From positions 1-6,096 of the forward strand of contig CADCLH010000113.1 in the NCBI GenBank assembly GCA_902802215.1: a DNA stretch of 6,096 nucleotides. The letters are read 5' to 3'. Below are positions 5,533 through 6,096 of this stretch, in pieces (position 1 is the first letter of the stretch; every line of letters begins with the position of its first letter). Under the pieces are notes generated by a model that saw only the letters and a list, made by a program, of their open reading frames with translations, was not told the DNA's origin and did not search any database. This stretch comes from Oscillospiraceae bacterium (GTDB lineage Bacteria > Bacillota > Clostridia > Oscillospirales > Oscillospiraceae). Both the position numbers and the translations under genes were made by a program.

Positions 5533-6096
5533 GCCGCGCTCTCCCCTTCCCGTCTGACGGCCCGCAGCAGGCGAAGCTTCCGCTCCCGCTGCCACAGCGC
5601 TGCGTTATATTCAAGCACATAGCCTCCGCCGAAGGGCGTCGGCAGTGCGAAAAATGCGAACTGCGGCTCGGAAAAGCGCTCCATCACGGCGCGCAGGGTC
5701 CCACCGTGCGCGACGATGACGAGGCTTTCCCGCCCTTCCGCGGCGGCCCGCTCCACGAGGGCGGCGAAAGCGCGGCAGCTTCGGCCGCAGAACTCTGCGC
5801 GTGTCTCCCCGTTCGGACAGCGGGTGCTGCAGCCCTGCTCCACCCAGGCGCGGTAGGCCGGGTCCTCTGCCATCTCGTCCGCCGTTTTACCGTCGAAATC
5901 GCCGAAATCCATCTCTGCAAGGTCCCCGACTGTCACAAGCGCTGCTGCCGGAAACAGGGTCTGCGCCGTCTGGACGGCGCGGCGCAGCGGCGAGACATAG
6001 ACCGTCGCCGGCGAAAAATCCGCCGGTCTGAGCGCCCGTACGCCTTCCGGGGACAGCGGTGTATCCCGCCGCCCCTGATAGCGGCCCCGGGCATTA
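5526..6096 (-). CDS. cobC: Alpha-ribazole phosphatase / histidine phosphatase (CobC), N-terminus missing
   Basis: The reading frame is open to the right edge and shows 189 codons of a histidine (phosphoglycerate-mutase-like) phosphatase. In a cobalamin operon this is best read as CobC, which removes the phosphate from alpha-ribazole 5'-phosphate or adenosylcobalamin 5'-phosphate. Numbering from the first visible full codon: NARGRYQGRRDTPLSPEG (1-18), the segment that follows the RHG motif in this family; SPLRRAVQTA (35-44) with the phosphate-binding arginine; EMDFGDFDG (61-69), typical of CobC; and VAHGG (128-132) with the second catalytic histidine. Only about 15 residues, including the RHG motif with the phosphorylated histidine, should be missing beyond 6096. 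A GTG at 5936-5934 is internal, since conserved residues continue upstream. The end overlaps cbiB by 7 bases. A general phosphatase cannot be excluded from sequence alone, but the CobC-like motifs and neighbours make it likely. Confidence 0.88.
   Translation of the reverse strand, partial: NARGRYQGRRDTPLSPEGVRALRPADFSPATVYVSPLRRAVQTAQTLFPAAALVTVGDLAEMDFGDFDGKTADEMAEDPAYRAWVEQGCSTRCPNGETRAEFCGRSCRAFAALVERAAAEGRESLVIVAHGGTLRAVMERFSEPQFAFFALPTPFGGGYVLEYNAALWQRERKLRLLRAVRREGESAAC

Noticed and set aside
5934..5936. GTG as a possible start of a short phosphatase
   Set aside because: The frame continues upstream to 6095 with conserved histidine-phosphatase residues (GRYQG, DTPLSPEG, SPLRRA), so this GTG is an internal valine.
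5900..6096. Search for a cobalamin riboswitch upstream of the operon
   Set aside because: The right edge is still inside cobC coding sequence, so no leader is present in this window. If one exists it lies beyond 6096.

Overview
This window looks like chromosomal DNA from a GC-rich member of the Clostridia (Firmicutes). The evidence is a DegV-family protein, strong GGAGG-type ribosome binding sites, TGn-extended -10 promoters in a short AT-rich gap, and a tightly packed anaerobe-type cobalamin operon. The genus cannot be told from the sequence alone.

Layout from left to right. (a) Positions 1-215, minus strand: the first 71 codons of a CutC-family protein, running off the left edge. (b) Positions 216-447: a 232-base divergent intergenic region with a promoter for each side, and a small hairpin between the ribosome binding site and the start codon of the rightward gene. 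(c) Positions 448-1332, plus strand: a complete DegV-family (FakB-like) fatty-acid-binding protein. (d) Positions 1336-1369: a strong hairpin between two convergent transcription units, apparently a shared bidirectional terminator. (e) Positions 1384-6096, minus strand: five cobalamin-biosynthesis genes read from the right edge leftwards, cobC (partial) - cbiB - cobD - cobQ/cbiP - cbiC. Every gene overlaps the next by 1 to 7 bases.

The five operon genes form a coherent piece of adenosylcobalamin synthesis. CbiC makes the last change to the corrin ring, the methyl migration giving (cobalt-)cobyrinate/hydrogenobyrinate. CobQ amidates adenosylcobyrinate a,c-diamide to adenosylcobyrate. CobD makes (R)-1-aminopropan-2-ol O-phosphate from threonine phosphate. 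CbiB joins that linker to cobyrate. CobC removes the phosphate during lower-ligand/nucleotide-loop completion. The terminator after cbiC marks the operon end, so missing partners such as CobU and CobS, a possible cobalamin riboswitch and the remaining ring-building genes must lie beyond the right edge or elsewhere.

I found no mobile element, CRISPR array, tRNA/rRNA or defence-like cluster, and no undescribed system. The more interesting details are the hairpin in the degV-family leader, a changed first ligand-loop motif in that protein, and the arrangement of the cobalamin operon.
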